The notes under the pieces: generated by a model
The model's input: only the letters and a program-made list of their open reading frames with translations
Databases searched by the model: none
What the model was told of the DNA's origin: nothing
Shown here: positions 37,883-48,271 of the stretch, piece after piece
Layout of the letters: the number at the start of each line of letters is the position of its first letter
Position numbering within the stretch: the stretch's first letter is position 1
Position numbers and translations under genes: made by a program
DNA from: Aliiglaciecola sp. 3_MG-2023
GTDB lineage: Bacteria > Pseudomonadota > Gammaproteobacteria > Enterobacterales > Alteromonadaceae
Assembly (NCBI RefSeq): GCF_030548205.1
Contig: NZ_JAUORV010000003.1
Coordinates: forward strand, 1-64,000
Reading direction: 5' to 3'
DNA length: 64,000 bases

Positions 37883-38905
37883 TTACTCAAGGGGGATGCC
37901 ATTGAGGTCAAAGGGGACGAATAACAAACACAAATGGCAGAGTTCTACATAAGGACGCATAACTTGCGATTGTTTGATACGTTGATCTAGAACCTGCAGT
38001 TTTTGCTGAATATTATCCAAAGTCTTAAAGGACAGTCGTTGCATCGCACCAAGGTAGATATTCTGTCTGGCTTTCCAAATCCTATATTGGTTCCAGTTAA
38101 TACTTTTTCCTGCTTGTTTATCGGCCAGTAGCGAACTTAATATTTGCCATTCTCGTGTTAGTGCCCAGCACACAATAGTGGGCTCAACCCCTTCAGCCTC
38201 TAAACGATAAAGCATTTTAACCATTTTAACTGCATCACCCGATAACATGACATCGACTAACTGAAATACGTTGTATCTCGATTGATCGACCACTGACTCC
38301 ATTATTTGTTGTTCGGATACCACACCATCAGGAAATAATAATCCTAATTTATCAATTTCTTGCTTAGCTGCGAGTAAGTTACCCTCACTATAATCACTGA
38401 GTAGTTTGATAGATTCAGGTCCAGTTTTTATGCCGCTTTCATTCAAATAACCAGCAATCCATTGTTGCAGGTTATTGCCTTCTAATGGAAAGCATGGAAT
38501 ATAAATACCTTGTTTATCGAGGGCTTTAAACCACTTAGCATTTTGTACATCACGACCAATTTTTTGACCATGAATAAGTACGATAGTGTCGTTATGAGAA
38601 TTTTCTGCTAGCTCGCATAAGGTTTTACTGCCTTCAGTACCGGGTTTCCCTGTGGGTAGTTCCAATTCGATAAATTGCTTCGCGCTAAAAAGGGATAGGG
38701 TTTGTGTTGCTTCGATGAGGCTTGACCATTGAAATTGATTATCTACAGATAATTGCTGCCTTTCATCAAAACCTTGCTGTAACGCTTGCTTACGTATGGT
38801 TTCAATGCTTAGCATTTTTTGCAGTGGCTCATCCCCAAACACTAAATAAAACGAATGATTATTTTGTTTTACATGTTGTGCTAACCGATTGGGATATACC
38901 TGCAT
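37883..38905 (-). CDS. holA: DNA polymerase III subunit delta
   Basis: A 340-residue subunit of the clamp loader that opens the beta clamp. The N-terminal YLVFGDEPLQKM segment and the later LLAAKQEIDKLGLLFPDG and RYNVFQLVDVMLSGD blocks are typical of HolA. The length matches E. coli (343). Its ATG overlaps the lptE stop (TAATG), so translation is coupled to lptE, as in E. coli. Confidence 0.95.
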   Translation of the reverse strand: MQVYPNRLAQHVKQNNHSFYLVFGDEPLQKMLSIETIRKQALQQGFDERQQLSVDNQFQWSSLIEATQTLSLFSAKQFIELELPTGKPGTEGSKTLCELAENSHNDTIVLIHGQKIGRDVQNAKWFKALDKQGIYIPCFPLEGNNLQQWIAGYLNESGIKTGPESIKLLSDYSEGNLLAAKQEIDKLGLLFPDGVVSEQQIMESVVDQSRYNVFQLVDVMLSGDAVKMVKMLYRLEAEGVEPTIVCWALTREWQILSSLLADKQAGKSINWNQYRIWKARQNIYLGAMQRLSFKTLDNIQQKLQVLDQRIKQSQVMRPYVELCHLCLLFVPFDLNGIPLE

Positions 38906-39420
38906 TAAAGTTCTCGGCTATCCAAACTAGGCAACATTCTAACTATTCGGTCTGCGGCTTGACTACGCATTTCCCTTAACACTAAATCGAGTTCACGAGA
39001 CTTCGCCAAAATAGCGTCAGGGTCATCTTGGTATTCACGGGTAACATCAAACTCAACCATTTGTGGCTCTTTATTGGGTAAGATGAATTGCAGTTTAATG
39101 GTTAATACCAGTTCATATTCTGCAACTTGCCCGGTACTAAAAAGTGACAGTAGCCGTCTATCCAAGGAGTCTGGATATAAATAAATAGCTAGGGTAGTGT
39201 CTTTTTGTTGAATAGGAATATTCGCGACATAGGGAATTTGGTATAGATCAAAGTGTTCCTTCACCGTGCGATTTAACGGTAAATATTCCTGTGAGCCCGC
39301 AAGGTATACCTGTTGGATACCTGCGGGTAACGGCTGTGAGCCCCTAAGTTTGAAACCACAACCTTGAATACCAAAGAGCAACAGAAATATTAAAAAAGCA
39401 CGGTTTGAGAATATTTTCAT
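38905..39420 (-). CDS. lptE: LPS-assembly lipoprotein LptE
   Basis: A 171-residue outer-membrane lipoprotein that plugs the LptD barrel during lipopolysaccharide insertion. The signal peptide ends in the lipobox IQGC (Cys21), directly followed by the GFKLRG start typical of LptE. The mature part is short and beta-rich, with EYELVLTIKLQF. It is 4 bp after leuS and overlaps holA by one base. Confidence 0.94.
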   Translation of the reverse strand: MKIFSNRAFLIFLLLFGIQGCGFKLRGSQPLPAGIQQVYLAGSQEYLPLNRTVKEHFDLYQIPYVANIPIQQKDTTLAIYLYPDSLDRRLLSLFSTGQVAEYELVLTIKLQFILPNKEPQMVEFDVTREYQDDPDAILAKSRELDLVLREMRSQAADRIVRMLPSLDSREL

Positions 39421-39424
39421 TAAC

Positions 39425-42028
39425 TTAGTTTGCCACTATGTTTACGAGCTTACCGGGTACATATATGACTTTTCTAAGGGTTTTCCCTTCAGTAAATTGA
39501 GTTACGTTGGGTTGTGCCAAAGCATGTTCTTTCACCTCTGCTTCAGGCAGGTCAGCGGCCACTGTCATTTTAGCGCGAACCTTACCGTTAACTTGCACGA
39601 TGATCAGTTTTTCATCTTCAACTAGTGCCGATTTATCTGCTTGTGGCCAAGCTTCAAAAGCGATTTCTGTGGAGTGACCAAACTGTTGCCATAATTCATG
39701 GCAAATATGTGGCGTTATCGGATTCAACATCAGTACCATTGATTGCAAACCTTCGTCTAATAACGCGCGATCTTGAGCAGATTCTTGCGAAGCTTTTTGC
39801 AAATGATTTAAAAGCTCCATTATTGCCGCTATTGCAGTATTAAAGGTTTGGCGACGTCCAATATCATCACTCACTTTATCAATGGTTTTGTGAATATGAC
39901 GACGCAAGGCTTTTTGTTCAGAGGTAAGGTTAGACAGGTCTAAATTCTCTACCGATCCCAACGCCAAGTGTTCTTGGACTAGCTTCCAAAACCGTCTTAA
40001 AAAGCGGTTAGAACCATCTACACCTGAATCAATCCACTCAAGTGTTTGCTCCGGTGGCGCGGCAAACATGGTAAACAAGCGGATTGTATCTGCACCATAA
40101 ATATCAATGACTTGTTGAGGGTCGATTCCGTTGTTTTTTGATTTAGACATTTTCGTCATGCCACCAAATTCAACTTCTGCCCCGTCACTTGCTAACTTAG
40201 CACTTACAATGCGACCTTTTTCATCCTTTTCGGTTTCCACATCTGCTGGCGAATACCAATGCTTTTTGCCTTTTTCATCTTCTCGATAGAAGGAATCGGC
40301 TAGCACCATCCCTTGGCAGAGTAAACGCTTGTAGGGTTCGCTAGATTCAACTAAACCTTCATCTCTTAACAACTTATGGAAAAATCGCGAATAAAGTAAA
40401 TGTAAAATGGCATGCTCAATGCCGCCTACATATTGATCAACGGGTAACCAATAATTCGCCTCAGTGGGGTCGAGCATAGCTTGATTATTTTGCGCGCTAG
40501 TATAGCGTGCGTAATACCAAGATGATTCCATAAAAGTATCGAAGGTGTCGGTTTCACGCAGGGCTGGTTGCCCTTGATATTCAGTTTTAGCCCATTCTGG
40601 ATCGGCTTTGATTGGCGAAACCACGCCATTCATAACAACATCTTCCGGTAAAACAACGGGTAAATCTTTTTCAGGAACAGGTACAGACTCACCATTTTCA
40701 AGGTTTAACATAGGGATGGGTGACCCCCAGTAACGCTGTCGTGAAACGCCCCAATCACGTAAGCGATAATTGACTTTGCGCTGACCTTTACCGTGGCTTT
40801 CCAATTCTTGGCTTATCTTTTCAAATGCCTGTTCTGAGGTTAAACCGTCAAATTGTCCTGAATTAATTAGTTTCCCTTTTTCAGTAAAAGCGGCTTGGCT
40901 TAAATCACAAGGTTGCGAGTCGCTATCAATAGGTTCGATAACTTGAGTGATATTTAATTTATATTTAGTGGCAAATTCATAGTCTCGCTGATCGTGACCA
41001 GGCACCGCCATAACCGCACCCGAACCATAATCCATTAGGACAAAGTTAGCGGCCCAAACCGGTACTTTTACGCCAGAAATTGGATGGATTGCATATAAGC
41101 CTGTAGCACACCCTTTCTTCTCCATGGTCGCCATTTCAGCTTCTGCTACTTTAGTATTTTTACATTCTTCAACAAATGCTGCTAATTCCGGGTTGCTATT
41201 TGCTGCTGCAAGGGCAATTGGATGAGTCGCTGCAATACCCACATAAGTGACCCCTAAAAGGGTGTCTGGACGGGTTGTATAAACCTCTAATTGATCTATG
41301 TTATCGATTGCTTGGGCAAGTTCAAACTTGATATCAACACCTTCAGAGCGACCAATCCAATTCTTTTGCATGGTACGAACTTGTTCAGGCCAGTCATCCA
41401 ACTGTTCCAAGTCTTGTAAAAGTTCTTCTGCATAATCGGTGATCTTAATGAACCATTGGGGAATTTCTTTTTGTTCTACCAATGCTCCTGAGCGCCAACC
41501 ACGGCCATCAATAACCTGTTCATTGGCTAGCACTGTATGATCAACGGGATCCCAGTTTACCGTTGCATTTTTTTTGTAAACTAAGCCTTTTTCATATAAA
41601 CGAGTGAAAAACCACTGTTCCCAGCGATAATAATCCTGTTTACAGGTAGCTACCTCACGATTCCAATCATAGCCGAAACCAAGAGATTTGAGCTGCTGCT
41701 TCATATAATCGATATTGGAGTAAGTCCAATTCGCAGGGGCTGTGTTATTGTTGATTGCAGCGTTTTCCGCCGGTAAACCAAACGCATCCCATCCCATAGG
41801 CTGCAAAACGTTTTTACCTTGCATACGATGAAAACGACTGATTACATCGCCAATGGTATAGTTTCTAACATGGCCCATGTGTAATCGACCACTTGGGTAG
41901 GGAAACATCGACAAACAATAAAACTTTTCCTTACTGGCATCTTGTTCAGCGCGGAATATGTCATTTTCTTCCCAATGGGATTGTACCTTTGATTCAATTT
42001 GTTGCGGGTCGTATTGTTTGTCAGCCAT
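39425..42028 (-). CDS. leuS: Leucyl-tRNA synthetase
   Basis: An 867-residue class I aminoacyl-tRNA synthetase. The HIGH-type motif is [14 protein letters not shown] near residue 40, and [12 protein letters not shown] lies near 625. The inserted CP1 editing domain carries the T-rich segment [12 protein letters not shown] near 248. Sequence runs collinear with E. coli LeuS to the terminal [12 protein letters not shown] and [14 protein letters not shown] 42028 is chosen; a GTG two codons earlier is possible. It heads the long minus-strand block that ends with lipA. Confidence 0.98.
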   Translation of the reverse strand: MADKQYDPQQIESKVQSHWEENDIFRAEQDASKEKFYCLSMFPYPSGRLHMGHVRNYTIGDVISRFHRMQGKNVLQPMGWDAFGLPAENAAINNNTAPANWTYSNIDYMKQQLKSLGFGYDWNREVATCKQDYYRWEQWFFTRLYEKGLVYKKNATVNWDPVDHTVLANEQVIDGRGWRSGALVEQKEIPQWFIKITDYAEELLQDLEQLDDWPEQVRTMQKNWIGRSEGVDIKFELAQAIDNIDQLEVYTTRPDTLLGVTYVGIAATHPIALAAANSNPELAAFVEECKNTKVAEAEMATMEKKGCATGLYAIHPISGVKVPVWAANFVLMDYGSGAVMAVPGHDQRDYEFATKYKLNITQVIEPIDSDSQPCDLSQAAFTEKGKLINSGQFDGLTSEQAFEKISQELESHGKGQRKVNYRLRDWGVSRQRYWGSPIPMLNLENGESVPVPEKDLPVVLPEDVVMNGVVSPIKADPEWAKTEYQGQPALRETDTFDTFMESSWYYARYTSAQNNQAMLDPTEANYWLPVDQYVGGIEHAILHLLYSRFFHKLLRDEGLVESSEPYKRLLCQGMVLADSFYREDEKGKKHWYSPADVETEKDEKGRIVSAKLASDGAEVEFGGMTKMSKSKNNGIDPQQVIDIYGADTIRLFTMFAAPPEQTLEWIDSGVDGSNRFLRRFWKLVQEHLALGSVENLDLSNLTSEQKALRRHIHKTIDKVSDDIGRRQTFNTAIAAIMELLNHLQKASQESAQDRALLDEGLQSMVLMLNPITPHICHELWQQFGHSTEIAFEAWPQADKSALVEDEKLIIVQVNGKVRAKMTVAADLPEAEVKEHALAQPNVTQFTEGKTLRKVIYVPGKLVNIVAN

Positions 42029-42274
42029 TAACACGGAATTCCAAAAAAATAGTATAATTATCTGTTAAAAGAAGTGAAAAGACCTTCTTAATGTTATTCA
42101 TGCAAGAATACCTTAGCTAGCCATATGCAAACAACCTGAAATGCAATTTAGAGCAATTAAAAGCGTTTAGTCTGATTATTATTTAGTCGAAACTCAATTT
42201 TGCGGTGTGTTTGCCTGTTGACACAATTCAACTTAAAGGGTTCACTGTGGCCAAATTAACTTCAAAATAGTCGT

Positions 42275-44662
42275 ATGCTGGAACATAAATCACTGAGCGT
42301 TGAACAATTAACTGCAATCCCGAGCCGTCGTTTAATCAATGAGGCGCTGCGTGATGATGACGCATTATTGGCCACTTTTATTGGCCAGCAGCGAGCCAAG
42401 GAAGCGTTGTCTTTCGGTCTGGGTATTCAAGCTAAAGGTTATAATTTGTATGTTATGGGTGAGCATGCCACTGGCCGGTTTACGCTAGTTCAGGAATATA
42501 TTGCTAAGACGGTTGATAAGGTTCCCACACCAGACGAGTGGTGTTATATCAATAACTTTGAAGAAGAAAGAGAACCCTTTGTTCTGCGCCTAAAACCTGG
42601 TGAGAGTAAATTACTGCATAAAGATATGGAAGGGTTAATTGATGAACTTTTAGATACCTTTCCCGCGGCCTATGATAACCCTGGATACCAGAGAAAAAAG
42701 GCAGCGATTGGCAGAGCGTTCGATCAACGTTATGACATGGCAATCGATAAGGTTGAGCAATACGCGCAATCTAAACAAGTCGCCTTATTTGAAGAAAATG
42801 GCACGATTAGCTTTTCCCCCATTTTAAATGATAAACCTATTACTGATGCCGATTTCGCTAAATTAGACGATCAACAACGTCAGCATTATTATCAATTAAT
42901 TGATCATTTAGAAGATTATCTAAGTGAAGCATTATTAGAGTTGCCCAAGTGGAAGCGTCATTCTTCTGAACAATTGCGAAAATTAAAACGAGATACCGCT
43001 GAACAGGGTATTAAACCTTTACTCAAAGACTTAGAACATAAATATGCTAACGAATTAGCTATTCTGAAGTTTCTAAGGCAATTAAAGTCGCATCTGGTCG
43101 ACACCATTGTTGAATTACTCGCCGGTGATCTCAAAGATGACAAGCAAGATGAGTACGATAAGCGGGATGTGTTAGAGGAGCAATACTTACCGAATATTTT
43201 GGTATCGCATAAAATTCATGATGGTGCACCAGTGGTTTACGAACCTAATCCTACCCATCAAAATTTATTCGGTAAGATAGAATATACCAATGTGCAAGGT
43301 TCCATGTTTACCAGTTATCGAATGATACGCAGTGGTGCGCTGCACAAAGCCAATGGAGGGTACCTTTTGCTCGATGCTGATAAAATGATTGATCAGCCAT
43401 TTGTGTGGGAATCCTTAAAGCTAGCCTTGAAATTTGGTCAGTTAAAAATGGAATTACCACAGCTTGATGTTGGAATGGTTAATTCCATGACATTAATACC
43501 CCAGCAAATCCCTCTGAACGTCAAAGTAGTATTGTTAGGCTCAAGAGATTTATATTATTTATTACAAGATTACGATGAAGAATTTGATGAACTGTTTCGG
43601 GTTTTAGTGGAATTTGACCATGAGATCCCACTTAATAAACAAACACTTTACGATTTTGTTGGCAGGGTACGTAATCATGTGATTTCCATTGGTTTAAATG
43701 GTATTTCCAATAAAGCGATGTACCGATTAGTGGAATATAGTTTACGCCTTGCTGAGCACCAACAGAATTTTTCGGCTCGTTTTTCAGATGTTATTGAATT
43801 AATCAATGAAGCCCATTACTTCTGCGTAGTGGAAAATTTAACTGAAATTCAAACAGATCACATTGAAACAGCGTTAAAAGCTAAAATTGAACGGACCGGC
43901 CGGGTCAGCCAAGCGTTATTAGAAGACATTAAGCAAGGGCAAATATTAATTGCTACCCAAGGTACATCAATTGGACAGGTTAATGGTTTAACAGTACTTG
44001 AGGTTGGGGATAGCGTGTTTGGTACCCCTGCTAGAATTACTTCAACGGTATATGCCGGTGCCAACGGTGTGGTGGATATTGAGCGTGAAGTGGAGCTAGG
44101 CCAACCCATACATTCTAAAGGTGTTATGTTGCTTACAGGTTACTTGGGAAACAAGTACGCACAATATTTTCCTTTAACCTTATCTGCTAATATCGCGTTG
44201 GAACAATCCTATGGTCATATTGACGGTGACAGTGCCTCACTAGGTGAGCTAGTTGCTTTAATTTCCGCCTTGACCGAAGTTCCCGCTAGACAAGATTTAG
44301 CCATTACTGGATCAATAAATCAATACGGTGAAGTGCAATCTATTGGTGGCGTTAACGAAAAAATAGAAGGCTTTTTCACGCTTTGCCAACATCGCGGATT
44401 GACAGGTACGCAAGGTGTAATTATTCCCCATTCGAATAAAATCAACTTGATGCTAAACAGTGAAGTCATCAAAGCAGTTAAGGCTGGTGTATTTCACATT
44501 TACACAGTGGCCACTGTGGATCAAGCCTTGTCTTTATTGACCGGTAAAGAAGCTGGTGAGTTAAATTCGCGAGGACGATATCCTAAGGGCAGCATGAATT
44601 ATCTGGCCGTTAATCGCTTGTATAATATCGCGTCTATAGTCAACGGCGCAGACGGTGATTAA
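42275..44662 (+). CDS. Lon-like ATP-dependent protease (S16, AAA_32 type)
   Basis: A 795-residue protein with an AAA-like N-terminal part, a helical middle insertion (about residues 90-300) and a C-terminal Lon protease domain. The proteolytic dyad is Ser653 in DGDSASLGE and Lys696 in VNEKIEG. The P-loop region reads VMGEHATGRFTL, with Arg where the Walker lysine would be, and the Walker B-like segment GGYLLLDADKM has Ala after the Asp. This is characteristic of the YcbZ-type Lon homologues rather than of true Lon. It is divergent from leuS and is followed by slyD after 27 bp. Targets are unknown. Confidence 0.88.
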   Translation: MLEHKSLSVEQLTAIPSRRLINEALRDDDALLATFIGQQRAKEALSFGLGIQAKGYNLYVMGEHATGRFTLVQEYIAKTVDKVPTPDEWCYINNFEEEREPFVLRLKPGESKLLHKDMEGLIDELLDTFPAAYDNPGYQRKKAAIGRAFDQRYDMAIDKVEQYAQSKQVALFEENGTISFSPILNDKPITDADFAKLDDQQRQHYYQLIDHLEDYLSEALLELPKWKRHSSEQLRKLKRDTAEQGIKPLLKDLEHKYANELAILKFLRQLKSHLVDTIVELLAGDLKDDKQDEYDKRDVLEEQYLPNILVSHKIHDGAPVVYEPNPTHQNLFGKIEYTNVQGSMFTSYRMIRSGALHKANGGYLLLDADKMIDQPFVWESLKLALKFGQLKMELPQLDVGMVNSMTLIPQQIPLNVKVVLLGSRDLYYLLQDYDEEFDELFRVLVEFDHEIPLNKQTLYDFVGRVRNHVISIGLNGISNKAMYRLVEYSLRLAEHQQNFSARFSDVIELINEAHYFCVVENLTEIQTDHIETALKAKIERTGRVSQALLEDIKQGQILIATQGTSIGQVNGLTVLEVGDSVFGTPARITSTVYAGANGVVDIEREVELGQPIHSKGVMLLTGYLGNKYAQYFPLTLSANIALEQSYGHIDGDSASLGELVALISALTEVPARQDLAITGSINQYGEVQSIGGVNEKIEGFFTLCQHRGLTGTQGVIIPHSNKINLMLNSEVIKAVKAGVFHIYTVATVDQALSLLTGKEAGELNSRGRYPKGSMNYLAVNRLYNIASIVNGADGD

Positions 44663-44689
44663 TTCCTAAACTAAATGTAAGAGTGCAAT

Positions 44690-45172
44690 ATGACAATCAG
44701 TAAAAACAAAGTAGTCCAGTTCCATTATCGTATAAATGATCTTGATGGAAACGAGTTAGAAGCTAGCGAAGCAGACGCGCCAGTCGCTTATTTACATGGC
44801 CACAATAATATGATGGTTGGGGTCGAAAACGCCTTAGAAGGCAAAAGCGCTGGAGATGAGTTTAGTGTCGAACTTCCACCTCAAGAATCCTTTGGTGAAG
44901 TGATAAAAAACGCGGAGCAGCGGGTTTCTGTTAAACATTTGCAAGGGGCTAAGAAATGGAAACCTGGCATGAGAGCAGTGTTGCAAACCGAAAATGGGGC
45001 TAGGGAAGTGACTATTGTGAAATTAGGAAAGTTCATGGCGACTGTAGACATTAATCATCCTTTAGCGGGCCAGACCCTCAAGTTCGATTTAAAAGTGGAA
45101 CATGTTCGAGATGCCACTGACGACGAGTTGTCCCACGGCCATGCTCACGGTGTGGGTGGGCATCATCACTAG
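44690..45172 (+). CDS. slyD: FKBP-type peptidyl-prolyl isomerase SlyD
   Basis: A 160-residue cytoplasmic isomerase and chaperone that also handles nickel. The FKBP half (VVQFHYRINDLDGNELEAS, YLHGHNNMMVGVENALEGK) flanks the inserted IF chaperone domain (about residues 72-125). The C-terminus is rich in histidine (HGHAHGVGGHHH), the metal-binding tail. It is shorter than E. coli SlyD (196), because the tail is less developed. Confidence 0.93.
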   Translation: MTISKNKVVQFHYRINDLDGNELEASEADAPVAYLHGHNNMMVGVENALEGKSAGDEFSVELPPQESFGEVIKNAEQRVSVKHLQGAKKWKPGMRAVLQTENGAREVTIVKLGKFMATVDINHPLAGQTLKFDLKVEHVRDATDDELSHGHAHGVGGHHH

Positions 45173-45375
45173 TTTCTATTGGCAGCATGTTCGCCTTATC
45201 GCCACTGGTTTAGGCTAAAATCCTAAAATTTACCCTAAAAATTTAATCATTTTTGAATAATGCGCTATCTTCATTAAGTGCAAAATAGAGAAATCAGCAA
45301 AATTTTGTACGAATGGGTAATGCCGCATCGAAGTTTGAATGCACATTTTGTTTTCATAACTTAAGGATATCAAAA

Positions 45376-46179
45376 ATGATTCCAGTGGATGGCGATTTCA
45401 TACTAGCAGTAGCACCAAGATTTTCAGGTGAAAAAGCAGAAGCACAAATGCGAATAGTCGGTCAGATTTCGGCAATATTTGCTCCAACCTTAGCAAGCTA
45501 TCAAATTAACACCAGACTGCGAATCGCCCATTTTATGGGACAGGTTACCCATGAATGTGCAGGTTTTCGAACAACAGAAGAGTTTGCCTCCGGTGCGGCC
45601 TATGAAGGCAGAAGTGATCTGGGTAATGATCAAATAGGGGACGGTAAACGTTATAAAGGGCGGGGATTGTTGCAATTAACAGGAAGAGCGAATTATCGCC
45701 TTTACGGTAAGAAACTCAACTTGCCATTAGAGGATGATCCGGAAATTGCTGGTGATCCTGCGATTTCTCTTAAAATTGCCTGTGAATATTGGAAATCTCG
45801 AAATATTAACAGGTTCGCTGATTTAGACGATTTAATTAAAGTAACCAAATTAGTGAATGGAGGTCGACGTGGTCTTGATGATCGGCGAAAATATTTACAG
45901 AAAGCTAAAAATGCACTTGCAGCAATTGAAGGAATTCGCGTCGCTTTAAATGAAGGTGAAAATGCAGTTGTTTTAAGGCGTGGCTCTTTCGGTGATAAAG
46001 TGGGGGAACTCCAACAATTGCTAGTCGATAAGGGGTTTGTAATCTCCATAGACAACGACTTCGGGGCAGGAACAGAAGGCGCTGTTATTATGTTTCAAAA
46101 ACAAAATGGCCTTAAAGTCGATGGGATTGTTGGTAAATCTACTTGGGACAAATTAGCTGCGGCAAACAATAGTAAATAA
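45376..46179 (+). CDS. GH19 chitinase/lysin-like protein with peptidoglycan-binding domain
   Basis: A 267-residue protein with a GH19-type catalytic domain (about residues 25-185) and a PG_binding_1 domain (about 198-262, GSFGDKVGELQQLL ... GIVGKSTWDKL). Likely catalytic glutamates are Glu60 in QVTHECAGF and Glu69 in TTEEF; RYKGRGLLQLTGRANY is the family's substrate loop. The layout is that of phage endolysins. There is no signal peptide from the ATG at 45376, which follows AAGGA. No holin, spanin or other phage gene is adjacent, so it is a lone domesticated lysin or a cell-wall enzyme. Confidence 0.85.
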   Translation: MIPVDGDFILAVAPRFSGEKAEAQMRIVGQISAIFAPTLASYQINTRLRIAHFMGQVTHECAGFRTTEEFASGAAYEGRSDLGNDQIGDGKRYKGRGLLQLTGRANYRLYGKKLNLPLEDDPEIAGDPAISLKIACEYWKSRNINRFADLDDLIKVTKLVNGGRRGLDDRRKYLQKAKNALAAIEGIRVALNEGENAVVLRRGSFGDKVGELQQLLVDKGFVISIDNDFGAGTEGAVIMFQKQNGLKVDGIVGKSTWDKLAAANNSK

Positions 46180-46189
46180 AATCTGCTTA

Positions 46190-47935
46190 TTAGATTGCTT
46201 GAGCCTGGTGAGGAGCCGTTTTGTATAAATATACTCGGTTTCTACCATTTTCTTTGGAGTCATATAAAGCCGTATCCGCCCCTGCAAATAGTTTTTCCAA
46301 ACTGTAGCCGCAGGTCTTAGCATCTGAAACACCAAAGCTTGCGGTTATTTTAAACTGATGCTCGGTTGCCCGAGTGTCGATTTTTTCAATGGCACCTCGG
46401 CAAATTTCAGCGACTTTACAAGCTTCATCAACACTGCAACCAGGCAACACAAGACCAAACTCCTCACCTCCCATGCGGCCAATAAGATCGATTGATCTGC
46501 ACACTTGTTTGGCGGCTTTTACCGCTTCTCTGAGCGCCCAATCTCCTGTTTGGTGTCCGTAGGAATCATTGACTTTTTTAAAGTGATCTAAGTCAAATAA
46601 AACAAAACTAATGGGTAGTTGCTGATTTTCAGCATTTTCAATGATGTTTTTTGCTCGATCATTAAAAAAGTGACGGTTGCTGATCCCAGTTAACTCATCC
46701 GTTTCAGCCATTTTTCTCAGTTTTAATTGGATTTTTCTGCTGCGGTATAAGCCAACAAATAGCAATATTAGCAATAAAACCGATAAGGATAACGCAAGTT
46801 TGTTGTTACTGGATTGCTCGGCGGCCAATGCAGCTTGGGTACGCAAAAGGGCATTTTGCTTATCTAAAATAACGATTTTGTTATCTTGTTCTAGCTTTTC
46901 ATACTTAGCTTGTTGAAACGCCAGTCCTCGTGCTTTAGTGTCATCTATATAGGCTTTTTCTGCTTGATTGTATCGTTTTAAATAATCAACGGTTTGCTGA
47001 TAGTCACCCTGAGCTTCGGTGGCTTTATATAAAACTTCTAAGGATTTGACTAGGGCTTTTGTCAAACCAAAGTTTTGGATACTATTGTATGCTTTGAGGC
47101 CATATTTTATTGCCAAATCTGGTTGATCTAAGAGCAAATAATTATTTGCCAGCAAACTATAAAAAATACCAATTAATGGCGGATATTTGCTGTCAACAGT
47201 TTGTTGTTCTGCACTTTGCAATAACGCTATTGATTCGTTAAGACGACTTTCATTGGTTAATGATTCAGCCATGGTCATAACAATGATATTGGCAACCAGA
47301 ATTTCATTGTTTTCCCGGCAAAAATCGATACTTTGTTGAGCGTATTGATAGTCAGAAAGGCTTTTAGCCAGTTCAAACTCTGATTCAACTTTAATTTGGC
47401 GAGCAAAACAATGGGTTCGATTAGTAATATTTCTTTTAAGAAGCTGATTGGCAACTTGTAATCCGAGTTCATATTGTTGCGCTTGATTGTAAAATATTGC
47501 TACAACCCCAAAACTCGTGTTTAGGGCTTCTTCATCTTGTACTTTTTCACGTTGGTCAAATAAACGGTTAATGGCTTTTGCACCAAGGTAAAAGTCGCGT
47601 TTAACCGCATAATTGTTTACTAAAGAACTTAGGGCGCGTAATTTTAACGTTTCAGAAGCATTACTGCTTTCGATATTCTGATAAAGCTCGATGGCCTCAT
47701 CCACCTTTCCGTTGAAAGTAAGTTGATAACCTTTAAGAAGGTGATAGAAATGCGTCTGCTGCTCGCTAAATGTGTCTTCACTTTTTTCAAGTTCAGTCAT
47801 TAAAATTTCAAAAGCATTAAAATCGGCGCTCCTAATTTTATCTGCTTTGTGCAGTAAGGTCGTAACATCAGCATACGACACAAGAGGAGTGATTAAGCAC
47901 ACTAAAAACAAAGCAGAAATAACGATAAAACGCAT
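46190..47935 (-). CDS. Diguanylate cyclase with periplasmic TPR-like sensor
   Basis: A 581-residue membrane protein. A signal peptide (about 1-22) is followed by a periplasmic helical region (about 25-350) with TPR-like repeats, a coiled linker, one membrane helix (about 383-402, LALSLSVLLLILLFVGLY) and a C-terminal GGDEF domain. The active-site loop reads GGEEF near residue 487, and DLDHFKKVNDSYGH is intact, so it should make cyclic di-GMP. Its ATG is only 2 bp after the stop of the 73-codon gene, so it is translationally coupled to it and shares its operon with the methyltransferase. Confidence 0.92.
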   Translation of the reverse strand: MRFIVISALFLVCLITPLVSYADVTTLLHKADKIRSADFNAFEILMTELEKSEDTFSEQQTHFYHLLKGYQLTFNGKVDEAIELYQNIESSNASETLKLRALSSLVNNYAVKRDFYLGAKAINRLFDQREKVQDEEALNTSFGVVAIFYNQAQQYELGLQVANQLLKRNITNRTHCFARQIKVESEFELAKSLSDYQYAQQSIDFCRENNEILVANIIVMTMAESLTNESRLNESIALLQSAEQQTVDSKYPPLIGIFYSLLANNYLLLDQPDLAIKYGLKAYNSIQNFGLTKALVKSLEVLYKATEAQGDYQQTVDYLKRYNQAEKAYIDDTKARGLAFQQAKYEKLEQDNKIVILDKQNALLRTQAALAAEQSSNNKLALSLSVLLLILLFVGLYRSRKIQLKLRKMAETDELTGISNRHFFNDRAKNIIENAENQQLPISFVLFDLDHFKKVNDSYGHQTGDWALREAVKAAKQVCRSIDLIGRMGGEEFGLVLPGCSVDEACKVAEICRGAIEKIDTRATEHQFKITASFGVSDAKTCGYSLEKLFAGADTALYDSKENGRNRVYLYKTAPHQAQAI

Positions 47936-47937
47936 GT

Positions 47938-48159
47938 TTAATTCTCTTTTGGCGCTTCTTCCTGCTCTTCAGGCTCGTCTTCTGTTTGCTCGTCATCTTT
48001 TGCTGGCATCAATGCACACCAAAACTTACCCTGTTTTTGACGCATTTCTTGCATATCTTTTTTCGCTTTCAAGGCTAGGGGATGTTGCCCACCTTCGGTC
48101 ATTTCTCTTTTAAAATCGGGGTTAACCGCCAGTTTTTCCATTAGTTCTAACGCAGCCAT
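47938..48159 (-). CDS. 73-residue protein; candidate borosin-type precursor peptide
   Basis: A small gene with a strong ribosome site (AAGGA, 7 bp before the ATG) and no recognised domain. Residues 1-20 (MAALELMEKLAVNPDFKREM) are helical and loosely resemble the first helices of the borosin-binding domain of split-borosin substrates. A hydrophobic patch FWCALMPA lies at 46-53 and is followed by a 20-residue acidic tail rich in Glu and Pro. It lies 112 bp after the SonM-like methyltransferase and 2 bp before the GGDEF gene. As the only small gene beside that enzyme it is the natural candidate substrate, but it lacks the Ile/Val/Leu-rich C-terminal core of known precursors, so the assignment is tentative. 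Confidence 0.75.
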   Translation of the reverse strand: MAALELMEKLAVNPDFKREMTEGGQHPLALKAKKDMQEMRQKQGKFWCALMPAKDDEQTEDEPEEQEEAPKEN

Positions 48160-48271
48160 GTTGGTTCCTTATGTTGTTTTAAAAAATTAGACGTCGAAAC
48201 ATTTTTAACCGGCAGTATTATTAAACACTTAGGGTCGGTGTGGAAAGGACTATCCGTTGTTTTTTGACATT

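Noticed and set aside
47772-48113. 113-codon plus-strand frame opposite the small gene and GGDEF start
   Set aside because: Antisense shadow of two better-supported genes, with no ribosome site or family match; not a credible borosin precursor.
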